In this document: one piece after another, positions 1-7,806 of the stretch | Layout of the letters: each line of letters starts with the position of its first letter | Numbering within the stretch: the first letter of the stretch is position 1 | Assembly (NCBI GenBank): GCA_002341185.1 | Contig: DDNP01000035.1 | Span: forward strand, 1-13,533 | DNA length: 13,533 nucleotides | Direction of reading: 5' to 3' | Source: Candidatus Neomicrothrix sp. UBA2517 | GTDB taxonomy: Bacteria; Actinomycetota; Acidimicrobiia; Acidimicrobiales; UBA8592 | Position numbers and translations under genes: made by a program | Notes under the pieces: generated by a model | Databases searched by the model: none | What the model was told of the DNA's origin: nothing | What the model saw: only the letters and a program-made list of their open reading frames with translations

Positions 1-133
1 ACGTACCAATGTTCAAACCTTCAGTTGAACTTGAGCTTGCACTGGAACTGCTATCGTCATCACCACCGCAAGCTGCGGCGATCATTGCGAAAGAAAGCAG
101 TACAGCGAGAAGCCCTACTAATTTTTTCTTCAT
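1..133 (-). CDS. Solute-binding lipoprotein, probably of the adjacent sugar ABC importer (N-terminal fragment)
   Basis: Only the first 44 codons are inside the window; the gene runs off the left edge. The start is the ATG at 133-131, preceded by a strong Shine-Dalgarno (AGGAGGG, about 4 nt upstream). The product opens with MKKK, a hydrophobic stretch and a lipobox ending AAAC-GG, then an Asp/Ser-rich linker (DDDSSSSASSSS). This is a classic lipoprotein signal peptide and tether for an extracytoplasmic protein. It diverges from an ABC ATPase and permease of the ribose/galactose type, so the likely role is substrate capture for that importer; this rests on context, because the ligand-binding domain is outside the window. 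The mature sequence starts around TEGLNIGT, which does not identify the substrate. The lipoprotein call is firm; the substrate-binding call is an inference. Confidence 0.75.
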   Translation of the reverse strand, partial: MKKKLVGLLAVLLSFAMIAAACGGDDDSSSSASSSSTEGLNIGT

Positions 134-175
134 TTACCCTCCTATTGAGTAATGCCCGAGTTTAACATCGGTTCT

Positions 176-204
176 ATTAAAATAATTATTGAATGCACGT
201 TCAA
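176..204 (-). promoter_or_regulatory. Candidate sigma70-type promoter of the solute-binding lipoprotein gene
   Basis: Read on the minus strand, TTGAAC (204-199) and TTTAAT (181-176) are separated by 17 nt and resemble -35 and -10 boxes. Transcription would start near 170, leaving a leader of about 37 nt that contains the AGGAGGG site. The -35 box lies inside the inverted repeat at 188-205. This is called by eye only. Confidence 0.35.
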
Positions 205-205
205 T
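188..205. promoter_or_regulatory. 18-bp inverted repeat, candidate operator between divergent ABC transporter genes
   Basis: ATTGAA-TGCACG-TTCAAT has perfect 6-bp arms around a 6-bp centre. It overlaps the candidate -35 box of the binding-protein gene and lies about 100 bp before the ATPase start. Its size and place suit a dimeric HTH repressor such as a LacI-family sugar regulator, but no regulator gene is in the window. The same gap holds a second inverted repeat, TTGTTG-TGTTT-CAACAA (225-241), and a direct repeat of ACATTTGT (207-214 and 221-228). A weak plus-strand -10 (TATCCT, 257-262) could serve the ATPase gene. Confidence 0.35.
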
Positions 206-290
206 TACATTTGTGTTAAGACATTTGTTGTGTTTCAACAACGGTTTAGAGTTCGTTATCCTGATACGCTGGGACAACCACGGGGGTGAT

Positions 291-1868
291 ATGGGTACTT
301 TATTGAAAATCCATGAGTTAACTAAGATTTTTCCAGGTCAGGTTGCGCTTGATGATGTTGATTTAGAGATTCAAACTGGTTCTACTCATGCCCTTGTAGG
401 GCAGAATGGGTCAGGGAAATCAACGTTGATTAAAGTGTTATGCGGATTCCATCAGCCAACTGGTAAGTCATCAGCGAGTTATTACCCTCAGTCTATTAAA
501 GACACTCCTTCGCTTGATGAAGCTATTGAACTGCATCTCGGCGATGGGAAAGCTGCAGCGAATGCAGGCATTCGGTTCGTTCATCAGGATCTGGGGTTGG
601 TTGACTCGTTCAGTGCGATTGAAAATATTTCGATGGGTGTTGGATATACGAAAAGGTTTGCTGGGTCTATTGATTGGAAAGCTGATAGGAAACGAGCTGA
701 AGAAGGCTTGGCTAGCTTGGGTTTCCCAGATATTGATGTCAATGTTCCTGTTGGATTACTTGCACCATCTCAGAAGACAGCCGTAGCAATTGCTAGAGCT
801 CTTCATGACTGGGATAAAGGTGCGTCGCTACTTGTGCTTGACGAACCTACCGCATCATTGCCTGGCGCTGACGTGGAAAGGCTTTTTACAGCTGTGAGGC
901 GTTTACAAGATAAGGGAGTAGCAATTCTTTATGTTTCTCACCATCTTGATGAAGTATTTGAGATCGCTGATACTGCAACAGTTCTTCGAGATGGCAAGAG
1001 GATAGCCACATTACCAATCAATGAATTGGATCACGACAAGATGATCGAATTGATGATTGGGCAAACATTAGTCAAACGTCAACAAGTTGCAAAAGATTTT
1101 GATAGGTCAACAAATGGTCTGCAAATCCAAGGACTAGCTGGAGGAACGTTAGCTGGGATAGACCTGCACGTAGAACCCGGTGAGATCGTGGGTGTAGCCG
1201 GAATTATGGGCTCTGGGCGCGAGATGATGGTTCCTCTTATTACTGGTCAAACACCAAGCGATCAGGGGTCTGTCGCTGTCGATGGTACACAAATTCAAAA
1301 CTATTCACCGAAATCAGCACTTAATGCTGGAATGGCTTTCCTATCTGCTGATAGATATTCCCAAGGAGTAATAGCTATACAGTCAGTGCGAAATAACCTG
1401 ACACTCAGTGATGTACGGCGACACTGGAACTCATTCAAATTAGATCACAAAGCTGAAAAAGTGGAAGCAGATGAATGGATAGAAAAATTGGATGTCAAGA
1501 CACCGACTTCAGAAACACCGATCGGTTCTTTGAGTGGTGGGAATCAGCAAAAGGTTCTATTCGGGCGTTCATTGCGGTTGGAACCCTCTGTGCTGGTCTT
1601 AGATGAACCGACCAGAGGAATAGATGTTGGAGCAAAAGAAGAAATTCATCAACTTGTAGATCAAGCCTCACGAGATAACGCTGCTGTGCTAGTTGCTTCA
1701 ACTGATACAGATGAACTTGTTCGTTTATCGCATCGCGTTGTTGTGATGGTTAACGGTCAAATCTCAGAAGAACTAACTGGCGATCATATGACTGTAGAAA
1801 ATATTGAGAAAGCACAACTTCAAAGTCAAGAACAAAAAATGAAAGCAGGGGCACATGGAAACGCCTGA
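291..1868 (+). CDS. Sugar-type ABC importer, fused double ATP-binding subunit (RbsA/MglA family)
   Basis: This 525-residue protein has two nucleotide-binding domains in tandem, the usual size for RbsA/MglA-type subunits that power ribose- or galactose-class import. Domain 1 has Walker A GQNGSGKST (37-45), a Q-loop Gln in FVHQD (about 99), Walker B LLVLDEP (180-186) and an H-loop SHH (about 217). Its signature is degenerate (LAPSQ, 157-161, not LSGGQ), and about 20 residues are inserted around 60-85 (SSASYYPQ...). Domain 2 has the family's typical non-canonical Walker A (GIMGSGRE, Arg for Lys), an intact LSGGNQQ (414-420) and Walker B VLVLDEPT (434-441). Only the site pairing Walker A of domain 1 with the signature of domain 2 looks canonical. 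ATG 291 is chosen over in-frame starts from 189 because GGGGGTGAT lies just upstream and homology begins there. The substrate is unknown. Confidence 0.9.
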   Translation: MGTLLKIHELTKIFPGQVALDDVDLEIQTGSTHALVGQNGSGKSTLIKVLCGFHQPTGKSSASYYPQSIKDTPSLDEAIELHLGDGKAAANAGIRFVHQDLGLVDSFSAIENISMGVGYTKRFAGSIDWKADRKRAEEGLASLGFPDIDVNVPVGLLAPSQKTAVAIARALHDWDKGASLLVLDEPTASLPGADVERLFTAVRRLQDKGVAILYVSHHLDEVFEIADTATVLRDGKRIATLPINELDHDKMIELMIGQTLVKRQQVAKDFDRSTNGLQIQGLAGGTLAGIDLHVEPGEIVGVAGIMGSGREMMVPLITGQTPSDQGSVAVDGTQIQNYSPKSALNAGMAFLSADRYSQGVIAIQSVRNNLTLSDVRRHWNSFKLDHKAEKVEADEWIEKLDVKTPTSETPIGSLSGGNQQKVLFGRSLRLEPSVLVLDEPTRGIDVGAKEEIHQLVDQASRDNAAVLVASTDTDELVRLSHRVVVMVNGQISEELTGDHMTVENIEKAQLQSQEQKMKAGAHGNA

Positions 1869-2964
1869 AACAGAAAAAAGTGAAGAAACTAGTAATCTGG
1901 GGAATGCAACTGGGTCTATTTGGTCACAACTAGGATTTGACCGTTTTAGCGCATTATATGTCCTAGTTGCCTTCTTTATTTTCTTTGGTCTCACCGAAGA
2001 TAGTTTTTTAATGTGGAACGGAAGCTTAGAATTCGTTCTTACTGACAAAGTAATTGTTTTGATGCTGGCTTTGGCCTTTCTGGTTCCTCTAACAACGGAA
2101 GCATTCGACCTTTCTATTGGTGCCATCGCAGCCCTTGCTCTTTTAATTGTCAACAAAATAGCATTAGAAACAGATCTTCCTCAGGGGATTGGTGCGTTAA
2201 TTGCCATGGGTGCGTGCTTAGCGATCGGTTGGATCAATGGCTTTATTGTCGTTAAATTACGGGTGAATTCGTTCATCGCTACGCTTGGAATGAGCCAGGT
2301 AGTCGCTGCGATTATTCGTAATATTCATGACGGAGGACAGATAAACGGTGAACTTACCAAAACGTATCGAAGTTTCGGCAAGGGAGATATCTTCTCTTTT
2401 AATTGGCCCGGAACAGGGAGCGAAATTGCGCTGCCATGGTATTTCCTTTACGGGCTGATCATAACAGTCATCGTTTATTACATCCTTGAACACACTCCCA
2501 CTGGTCGACATATGTTTGCGACCGGCGGGAATCCTGAAGCAGCTCGCTTGTCAGGAATCAACACTGATCGACTTACGTGGGGGTCGCTGGTAGGTTCTGC
2601 AGCTCTCGCTGGTGTTGCAGGTTTGATTTACTCGTTTAAAGTCGGAATCTACACAACATCATTCGGAGCTCCTTTGCTATTCCCAGCTGTTGCAGCAGTC
2701 TTCTTCGGTGCTAGCCAGTTGCGGGGACGACCCAATGTTTGGGGTACTGTTATCGCTGTTTACACATTGGCGTTCGGCATTAAAGGAATCGGTCTTCGGT
2801 ACCCACGCGAAATCAGTTGGATACAACCTATGTTTGAGGGCCTTACATTACTCATCGCTGTTGCGATTGCTAGTCGTCAACTCGTTATCAAAGTTCAAAA
2901 GAGAAAAGTCAGTAAGGGCAATCTTGACGATGGTGAAGATGCCGAGATAGAAAGCACTTCATAA
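1855..2964 (+). CDS. Sugar-type ABC importer, permease subunit (RbsC-like, BPD_transp_2 family)
   Basis: This 369-residue, highly hydrophobic membrane protein starts 14 bp inside the ATPase gene, so the two are translationally coupled. Family marks are the EAFDLSIGA segment (83-90), equivalent to the G-x-DLS-V-G motif of RbsC-type permeases, and NPEAARLSGINTDR (about 225-238), the cytoplasmic loop thought to contact the ATPase. It is some 40-50 residues longer than RbsC of E. coli, mainly from a polar N-terminal tail (METPETEKSEETSN...) and a charged C-terminal tail rich in Asp and Glu. One permease gene fits a homodimer working with the fused ATPase. With the divergent binding lipoprotein it makes a complete carbohydrate (or nucleoside-like) importer; the substrate cannot be read from sequence. 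Confidence 0.9.
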   Translation: METPETEKSEETSNLGNATGSIWSQLGFDRFSALYVLVAFFIFFGLTEDSFLMWNGSLEFVLTDKVIVLMLALAFLVPLTTEAFDLSIGAIAALALLIVNKIALETDLPQGIGALIAMGACLAIGWINGFIVVKLRVNSFIATLGMSQVVAAIIRNIHDGGQINGELTKTYRSFGKGDIFSFNWPGTGSEIALPWYFLYGLIITVIVYYILEHTPTGRHMFATGGNPEAARLSGINTDRLTWGSLVGSAALAGVAGLIYSFKVGIYTTSFGAPLLFPAVAAVFFGASQLRGRPNVWGTVIAVYTLAFGIKGIGLRYPREISWIQPMFEGLTLLIAVAIASRQLVIKVQKRKVSKGNLDDGEDAEIESTS

Positions 2965-2985
2965 ATTTACGTAACGCTCGACGCT

Positions 2986-3013
2986 CTGCTGTTTAGCAGT
3001 CTAATTAATTTTT
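2986..3013 (+). terminator. Possible weak intrinsic terminator after the ABC permease gene
   Basis: CTGCT-GTTT-AGCAG (2986-2999) forms a 5-bp stem with a 4-nt loop. An interrupted T-rich tail follows, with TTTTT at 3009-3013. The stem is short and the T-run begins several bases late, so termination may be partial. Confidence 0.35.
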
Positions 3014-3027
3014 GGTTTAGCTAAAGA

Positions 3028-3056
3028 TTGAACGTTTGACGCTAGGGTGCATAAAT
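3028..3056 (+). promoter_or_regulatory. Candidate promoter of the MFS exporter gene
   Basis: TTGAAC (3028-3033) and ATAAAT (3051-3056) are 17 nt apart, and the -10 is preceded by TGC, an extended -10 arrangement. A start near 3063 would put the GTG at 3047 upstream of the transcript and so favours the later starts for the following gene. Called by eye. Confidence 0.3.
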
Positions 3057-3100
3057 GCCCTGTTTCGGAATTATTAATGTCTAAAGGTGATCCGAGGAGT

Positions 3101-4309
3101 ATGAGGTTAGGACGTAGAGAGCTTCTATCTCTAATAGCTGCATTAATGGCCCTAATGGCGTTAGGGATTGATATTCTTCTCCCTGCATTTGACGATATTC
3201 GTGTTGCGTTTGGTCTTGCCGAAGACTCGTCGGCACCGGGTCAATTGATCACTGTGTATTTCATTGGATTAGCGATTGCGCAGCTTTTCTTTGGTCCGTT
3301 GTCAGACTGGTATGGCAGAAAACCTGTTATCTACGCAGGTATCACGATCTATATTATCGGATCCATTGGTGCAGCGATCGCTCCAAATTTCGCAACGCTC
3401 CTCCTGTTCCGTTTTATTTGGGGTGTTGGCGCTGCAGGCACCCGAGTGGTTGCCGTTGCCGTTATCCGTGATTGTTACGAAGGTAGTCAAATGGCGAAAG
3501 CGATGTCAGAAGTAATGGCCGTCTTTGTACTTGTCCCGATTATCGCACCGACATTTGGAGCAGGCCTGATAGCTATCTTTCCCTGGGAAAGTATTTTCTG
3601 GTTCTGCGCTATTGCCGCACTTGCGTTATGTACCTGGACTTTTAGACTTCCAGAGACATTAGATCCTGAGCACAAGACGCGTTTTAATTGGGCTTCCACG
3701 AAGGCAGGTTATAGGCGTGTGTTACGAACGCGCCTGACGGGCTGGTACACGGCTGCATCTATTTTCCTTCAAGCCGTGTTCGTCATGTACCTTTCAAGCA
3801 GTGAACGAGTTATTGGTGACATCCTTGGTCGCGGCGATCAGTTCCCAGTTATCTTCGGTGTTGTTGCGATCATGTTCGGAATCACAGCTTTACTGAATGG
3901 CAAATTTGTTGTTGTTCTCGGTATCAAAAAACTGCTTTTCTTTTCTTCTTCCATGCTTGTTTTATTCTCTTTTATTTTGCTTATTGCAACGATTATGCAG
4001 GGTGGAAACCCCGGATTTTGGGTCTTCATTCCTCTTTTGGCAATCGTTCTATCAACATTCATGTTTATTATGCCGAATCTGAATTCAGCTGCTCTATTCC
4101 CTATGGGTGATATAGCTGGTACTGCGGGGGCGTTTACATCTGCGATTCGAATGTCTATCGGAGCTGCGATCGGTGGAACACTCAACGCGTTAATTGATGA
4201 ATCGTTGACTCCTTTTGCCATTGGAGTGATGGCTATGGCTGTTTTAGCTTCTATCTCAATATCGTTCGGTGGAGACCCTGAACCTGATGTTGATTATTTA
4301 GAGAGTTGA
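3101..4309 (+). CDS. MFS multidrug/metabolite exporter, Bcr/CflA family
   Basis: This is a 12-helix transporter of about 402 residues, typical for Bcr/CflA proton-driven drug exporters. Helix 1 carries GIDILLPAF, matching the SIDMYLPA element of Bcr. Motif A is GPLSDWYGRK (65-74), between helices 2 and 3. The RFIWGVGAAG segment and the following PIIAPTFGAGL with PWESIFWF match the helix 4-5 region of this family. Three in-frame starts are possible: GTG 3047, ATG 3077 and ATG 3101. I chose 3101 because GAGG lies 3 nt upstream with AAGGTGA before it, helix 1 then begins within ten residues as in relatives, and the likely promoter lies at 3028-3056. Starts at 3077 or 3047 would add 8 or 18 residues. 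The 3' end overlaps the convergent CoxL-like gene by 16 bp. The substrate is unknown. Confidence 0.85.
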   Translation: MRLGRRELLSLIAALMALMALGIDILLPAFDDIRVAFGLAEDSSAPGQLITVYFIGLAIAQLFFGPLSDWYGRKPVIYAGITIYIIGSIGAAIAPNFATLLLFRFIWGVGAAGTRVVAVAVIRDCYEGSQMAKAMSEVMAVFVLVPIIAPTFGAGLIAIFPWESIFWFCAIAALALCTWTFRLPETLDPEHKTRFNWASTKAGYRRVLRTRLTGWYTAASIFLQAVFVMYLSSSERVIGDILGRGDQFPVIFGVVAIMFGITALLNGKFVVVLGIKKLLFFSSSMLVLFSFILLIATIMQGGNPGFWVFIPLLAIVLSTFMFIMPNLNSAALFPMGDIAGTAGAFTSAIRMSIGAAIGGTLNALIDESLTPFAIGVMAMAVLASISISFGGDPEPDVDYLES

Positions 4310-6654
4310 TCAAAGATAGCTGGTGGCTCACTCCATGGGTCCTGTAGAGTTCCGTTTTTAGCATCATTGATTGCGTTCCAAACCCTCTCGGGTGAACATG
4401 GCATGTCAAGGTGGCGAACACCTAAATGCGATATGGCATCGATGACTGCATTCTGTACAGCGGGTGTTGACCCTATTGTTGAGGCTTCTCCTATCCCTTT
4501 GGCTCCAAGGGGGTTCAGGTGGGTTGGGGTGACGGTGTGGTGTGTTTCAAATTGGATCATTTCTGATGCTGATGGAAACGCATAGTCCATAAAGTTGCCT
4601 GTCAGCGGGTTACCGTATTCGTCGTATCGAACTTCCTCATACAATGCCTGCGATATTCCTTGCGAAATTCCGCCTTGTTGCTGGCCTTCAAATATCAAAG
4701 GGTTGATGACGGTTCCTGCATCATCTACTGCGATATGACGCAGGAGAGTAACGAATCCAGTATCAAGATCTACTTCAACAACAGATATGTGTGTTCCAAA
4801 TGGGAACGTTGGATTTGCTTGATTGAAGTCCAGCTGTGCTCCAAGCCCTTGCATTTCGTCCGTGTTATCAAGCACACCGTCAGGTAGTTGTTCAATAGCG
4901 GCTGTTGCAAGATCTCCCCAAGTTAATGAGGATGCGGGGACGCCAATGACTCCGATCGTTCCTTCTTCAGGATTGATTACGATATCGTCGATTGATGCTT
5001 CGAGGAGATGAGCTGCAACGGATCGTGCTTTTTCGACAACGGCTTCTGTTGCTGTTTTGATCGCTGATCCTCCTAATTGAAGTGAACGTGAACCTCCGGT
5101 TCCACCGCCTCGAGGAACGACGTCTGTATCGGATTGAACAAGTGTGATCTTTTCAACTGGAATTCCGGTAAATTCTGACACGATCATCGCGAAACTTGTT
5201 TGGTGGCCTTGACCATGAGCTGATGTTCCAGCTTTCATCGTCGCTGTGCCGTCGCTGTGAATTTCAACTGATGCGTATTCGGATCCACCACCTGGACTAG
5301 TTACTTCCACATAGGAGGCAATTCCGATTCCGATTACAGTATTGTCGCCTTGGTCTCGACGTCTTCTCTGTTCTTCACGAAGATTGTCATAATCAATGAT
5401 TTCAGCGGCTTTTTCAAGTGGTTGAAGGTAGTTACCTGTGTCGTATGTCCATCCTGTCAGTGTGTCAAAGGGGAATTGATCAGGACTCAGGAAATTTTTT
5501 CTTCGGATCTCCAATGGGTCTATGCCTAGCTCCAAGGCTGCTTGATCAATAGTGCGTTCAAAAAGCGCTGACGCTTCAGGCCTACCTGCTCCTCGGTATG
5601 CACCAGTGGGTGTTGTATTTGTAATACCTACAGCGATATCAAAACGCAACTTGGGGAGATTGTAGGTTCCGTTTGCCATGAATTTTGTCAACGTTGGAAG
5701 CAGCGCTCCCATTCCTGGGTAAGCTCCGGCGTCGCCGACAAGTCGTACTCGCATACCAGTAAGTTTGCCGTCATTATCAAAGCCTGTTTCACAATATTGG
5801 ACTTGTGCTCGCGAGTGAGCGAGGGCAACCATGTCTTCGCTACGGGTTTCAGTCCACGTCACTGGCCTATTGAATCGTTCTGCAAGCTTAGCTAGGACAG
5901 GAAATTCGGCGTACATTCCTGCTTTTGCCCCGAAACCTCCACCGACGTCGGGAGCTATCACTCGAATCGTTTCTGCGTCACGTTGTAATGCGTCAGCAAG
6001 CTTATCTTTCAAACTATGGGGCATTTGTGTCGCGCAATAAAATGTTAAGCGACCGTCATCACCACAAATTGCTGCTGCTGAATTTGGTTCTAGTGGGGCG
6101 CCAGCAACTCGTTGGTTAACATATCGTCCTCGAACAACATGTGTTGCATCTGCGAGCACATCTTCTGCTGGGTCAGCGAGCGTGAATGCGACATTGTTTC
6201 CTTGCGCAGGAAAAATAGGTTCGCTATCTTCATCAAGGGCCGTTTCTGGGTCAACGATTGTGGGGAGATAGTCGTAATCAATGTAAACAAGTTCTGACGC
6301 GTCGACTGCTTGTTCAAATGTTTCAGCGACAATCACGACGATGGGGTCTCCTACATACCGGACAGTGTCAGTGGCAAGTGGAGTTCGTGCAAAGGTCTCA
6401 CTCACCATTTGTAGTCCCGGGTTGATCGCACCTATTCCAATTTCATCTGCTGTGATAACTCCGATAACGCCGGGAGCGTTTCGTGCATCATCAATGTTGA
6501 TTTCTGTGATTCGGGCATGGGCAGCAGTTGAACGAACAAAGTAGGCGTACGCGACGTTCTCTAATTCAAGATCGTAGACGTATGTTCCACCATCTGTGAG
6601 AAGATGCATATCTTCTGTTCTTGGGACACGATTTCCTAGTATTGATCCAACCAC
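4294..6654 (-). CDS. Molybdenum hydroxylase large subunit, form II CoxL-like (xanthine dehydrogenase/aldehyde oxidase superfamily)
   Basis: This 786-residue protein has the two-domain build of molybdopterin-binding large subunits: an N-terminal Ald_Xan_dh-type part (about 15-125) and the long Mo-cofactor part. Visible motifs are GGGFGAK (238-244), AYRGAGR (352-358), GTSAHGQGHQ (476-485) and KGIGEAS (719-725), whose Glu723 fits the general-base glutamate. AYRGAGR is the form II (BMS/putative) signature; true CO dehydrogenase has AYxCSFR with the Cu-binding Cys, so CO oxidation should not be assumed. The start is GTG 6654: an in-frame stop lies just upstream and the MVGS...RVPRTED opening is family-typical. 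There is no Shine-Dalgarno, but TAATCT sits 6 nt before it. The FAD (CoxM) and 2Fe-2S (CoxS) partners are not next to it. Substrates of such proteins are usually aldehydes or N-heterocycles; here it is unknown. Confidence 0.88.
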   Translation of the reverse strand: MVGSILGNRVPRTEDMHLLTDGGTYVYDLELENVAYAYFVRSTAAHARITEINIDDARNAPGVIGVITADEIGIGAINPGLQMVSETFARTPLATDTVRYVGDPIVVIVAETFEQAVDASELVYIDYDYLPTIVDPETALDEDSEPIFPAQGNNVAFTLADPAEDVLADATHVVRGRYVNQRVAGAPLEPNSAAAICGDDGRLTFYCATQMPHSLKDKLADALQRDAETIRVIAPDVGGGFGAKAGMYAEFPVLAKLAERFNRPVTWTETRSEDMVALAHSRAQVQYCETGFDNDGKLTGMRVRLVGDAGAYPGMGALLPTLTKFMANGTYNLPKLRFDIAVGITNTTPTGAYRGAGRPEASALFERTIDQAALELGIDPLEIRRKNFLSPDQFPFDTLTGWTYDTGNYLQPLEKAAEIIDYDNLREEQRRRRDQGDNTVIGIGIASYVEVTSPGGGSEYASVEIHSDGTATMKAGTSAHGQGHQTSFAMIVSEFTGIPVEKITLVQSDTDVVPRGGGTGGSRSLQLGGSAIKTATEAVVEKARSVAAHLLEASIDDIVINPEEGTIGVIGVPASSLTWGDLATAAIEQLPDGVLDNTDEMQGLGAQLDFNQANPTFPFGTHISVVEVDLDTGFVTLLRHIAVDDAGTVINPLIFEGQQQGGISQGISQALYEEVRYDEYGNPLTGNFMDYAFPSASEMIQFETHHTVTPTHLNPLGAKGIGEASTIGSTPAVQNAVIDAISHLGVRHLDMPCSPERVWNAINDAKNGTLQDPWSEPPAIFDQLSK

Positions 6655-6666
6655 GAAAAAAGATTA
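6655..6666 (-). promoter_or_regulatory. Leaderless-type -10 box (TAATCT) of the CoxL-like gene
   Basis: On the minus strand TAATCT is followed by exactly 6 nt (TTTTTC) and then the GTG start. This spacing would put transcription initiation on the first base of the start codon. No Shine-Dalgarno is present. The same arrangement precedes the GST-like gene and gpmI. Confidence 0.4.
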
Positions 6667-6719
6667 CCGCATACAGGGATTAAGAATGTAGTTGGAACAA
6701 ATGAAATTAAATGCATTTA

Positions 6720-7748
6720 CTACACCAACAGGTTTTCGCATCCGGTACCGGAAAGACATTCTTCTACACGTGCCTGATCAGTTGATGAGAGGTTATCGAA
6801 TGCTTCACGAATCCATTGCAAACACTTTGCCTGATATTTAAACGGTGCTTGTCGATACTCAGATCGTGTAATTTCACATACCACTTCATCAGATCCAGAT
6901 TTGAGTGCTTCATAATTGGCGATCATGAAGGGGGCATATGTTTTCCCAGCTTCGTGTAATAGCTCGACAATTGTTTCCTCAAGTGCTTCCAGCGTCACCC
7001 ATCCTTCATTGCCGTTGATTTCCCACCAAGACAGATCATCGACGCGTTGGACCCAATTCACTACCCTTGGTGCTCGTTTGACTGCGATAGCCATCGGTGT
7101 CGGATCCTGCCACAACAGTGGTTTCAATTGACCGTAGAGAGCAAAGTCGGTTCTTCCTGGCCGATCTCCAAAAATAAATTCTTGTGATTGGAAATGCTGT
7201 TCTAGTATGTCAAGCGTATCCATATATGAATTCTCTAAAATGTGTGTATTACTGTCCGTAGACCCGATCATGGCTCGTCTGCCAACTTGTCGTTTAATAA
7301 TGAAATCATGTGCTTTGGTGTGCATAGCTTCAGGTAATTGAAGGTTCTGGTCAAGTGGAAGGAGCTGCCCGGCTTTTTCAATATCGTCTTCGTAGGTCCA
7401 ACGATAGTGATACATAATTTTTGTGACCCATTCATCAGCAAAGTCCTCAAGTAAGAAATCAATGAACGCCAATGCTTGATCCTGCGGGACAAGGCTTCTG
7501 TTGCTGTATTCCTTCTCTAATCGCGTTATCTGCGGAGATGAGTCAACCATGACATCTCTATACCCGCCCTTACCGTCAGGCCAGGCCAAAACTGGAATGA
7601 CTGGAACAGGAGGTGCAGGAAGATCATCCCATTTAGAGTTACGCAAAACCCACCGATACGGGATATGACGGTAACGAAGCACAGCCCTCATCTTCATGCT
7701 GTATGGAGAAGAAAATGCGCCACCAATAACTAAAGAGGAATTAGACAT
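6720..7748 (-). CDS. Glutathione S-transferase-fold protein
   Basis: This 342-residue protein has a thioredoxin-like GST N-domain and a helical C-domain. In the N-domain, GGAFSSPYSMKMR (9-21) is the active-site loop, with Ser where GSTs carry Ser, Cys or Tyr. VPVIPVL (48-54) holds the cis-Pro loop, and VDSSPQI (68-74) is the acidic-Ser element that grips the gamma-Glu of glutathione. GDRPGRTDFALYGQL (194-208) is the N-capping box region of the C-domain. About 90 further residues (YAPFMIANYEAL..., YQAKCLQWIREAF) make it longer than ordinary GSTs of 200-230 residues. ATG 7748 is the only sensible start; it has no Shine-Dalgarno but TAAACT lies 6 nt before it. It sits 65 nt upstream of the CoxL-like gene and 58 nt after the cyclophilin gene. 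Most actinobacteria lack glutathione, so a different thiol or a non-transferase role is possible. Confidence 0.82.
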   Translation of the reverse strand: MSNSSLVIGGAFSSPYSMKMRAVLRYRHIPYRWVLRNSKWDDLPAPPVPVIPVLAWPDGKGGYRDVMVDSSPQITRLEKEYSNRSLVPQDQALAFIDFLLEDFADEWVTKIMYHYRWTYEDDIEKAGQLLPLDQNLQLPEAMHTKAHDFIIKRQVGRRAMIGSTDSNTHILENSYMDTLDILEQHFQSQEFIFGDRPGRTDFALYGQLKPLLWQDPTPMAIAVKRAPRVVNWVQRVDDLSWWEINGNEGWVTLEALEETIVELLHEAGKTYAPFMIANYEALKSGSDEVVCEITRSEYRQAPFKYQAKCLQWIREAFDNLSSTDQARVEECLSGTGCENLLV

Positions 7749-7760
7749 AGTCGAAGTTTA
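7749..7760 (-). promoter_or_regulatory. Leaderless-type -10 box (TAAACT) of the GST-like gene
   Basis: On the minus strand TAAACT is followed by 6 nt (TCGACT) and the ATG at 7748. No Shine-Dalgarno is visible. This implies a promoter for the GST gene separate from any read-through from the cyclophilin gene. Confidence 0.4.
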
Positions 7761-7806
7761 AGAGATAACTATCCTTGGGCAAATCTAGCTACTGAACTGT
7801 CGCCTA

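Noticed and set aside
189..290. N-terminal extension of the ABC ATPase from an upstream start at 189
   Set aside because: The added residues match nothing in the family, and the strong ribosome-binding site lies directly before ATG 291.
3838..4221. 127-codon open frame on the minus strand inside the MFS gene, and other long overlapping frames (for example 1773-2156 minus, 8846-9262 plus, 9734-10147 minus)
   Set aside because: They lie opposite or inside well-supported genes, show no family motifs and lack ribosome-binding sites; they are by-products of codon use.
4294..6654. Carbon monoxide dehydrogenase (true form I CoxL)
   Set aside because: The active-site loop is AYRGAGR, not AYxCSFR; the Cu-binding Cys is missing and no CoxM/CoxS genes are adjacent.
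6708..6719. 12-bp perfect palindrome TAAATGCATTTA just before the GST stop codon
   Set aside because: It is short and AT-rich, with no associated promoter boxes at suitable distances; likely chance, although an operator for the CoxL-like gene is not excluded.
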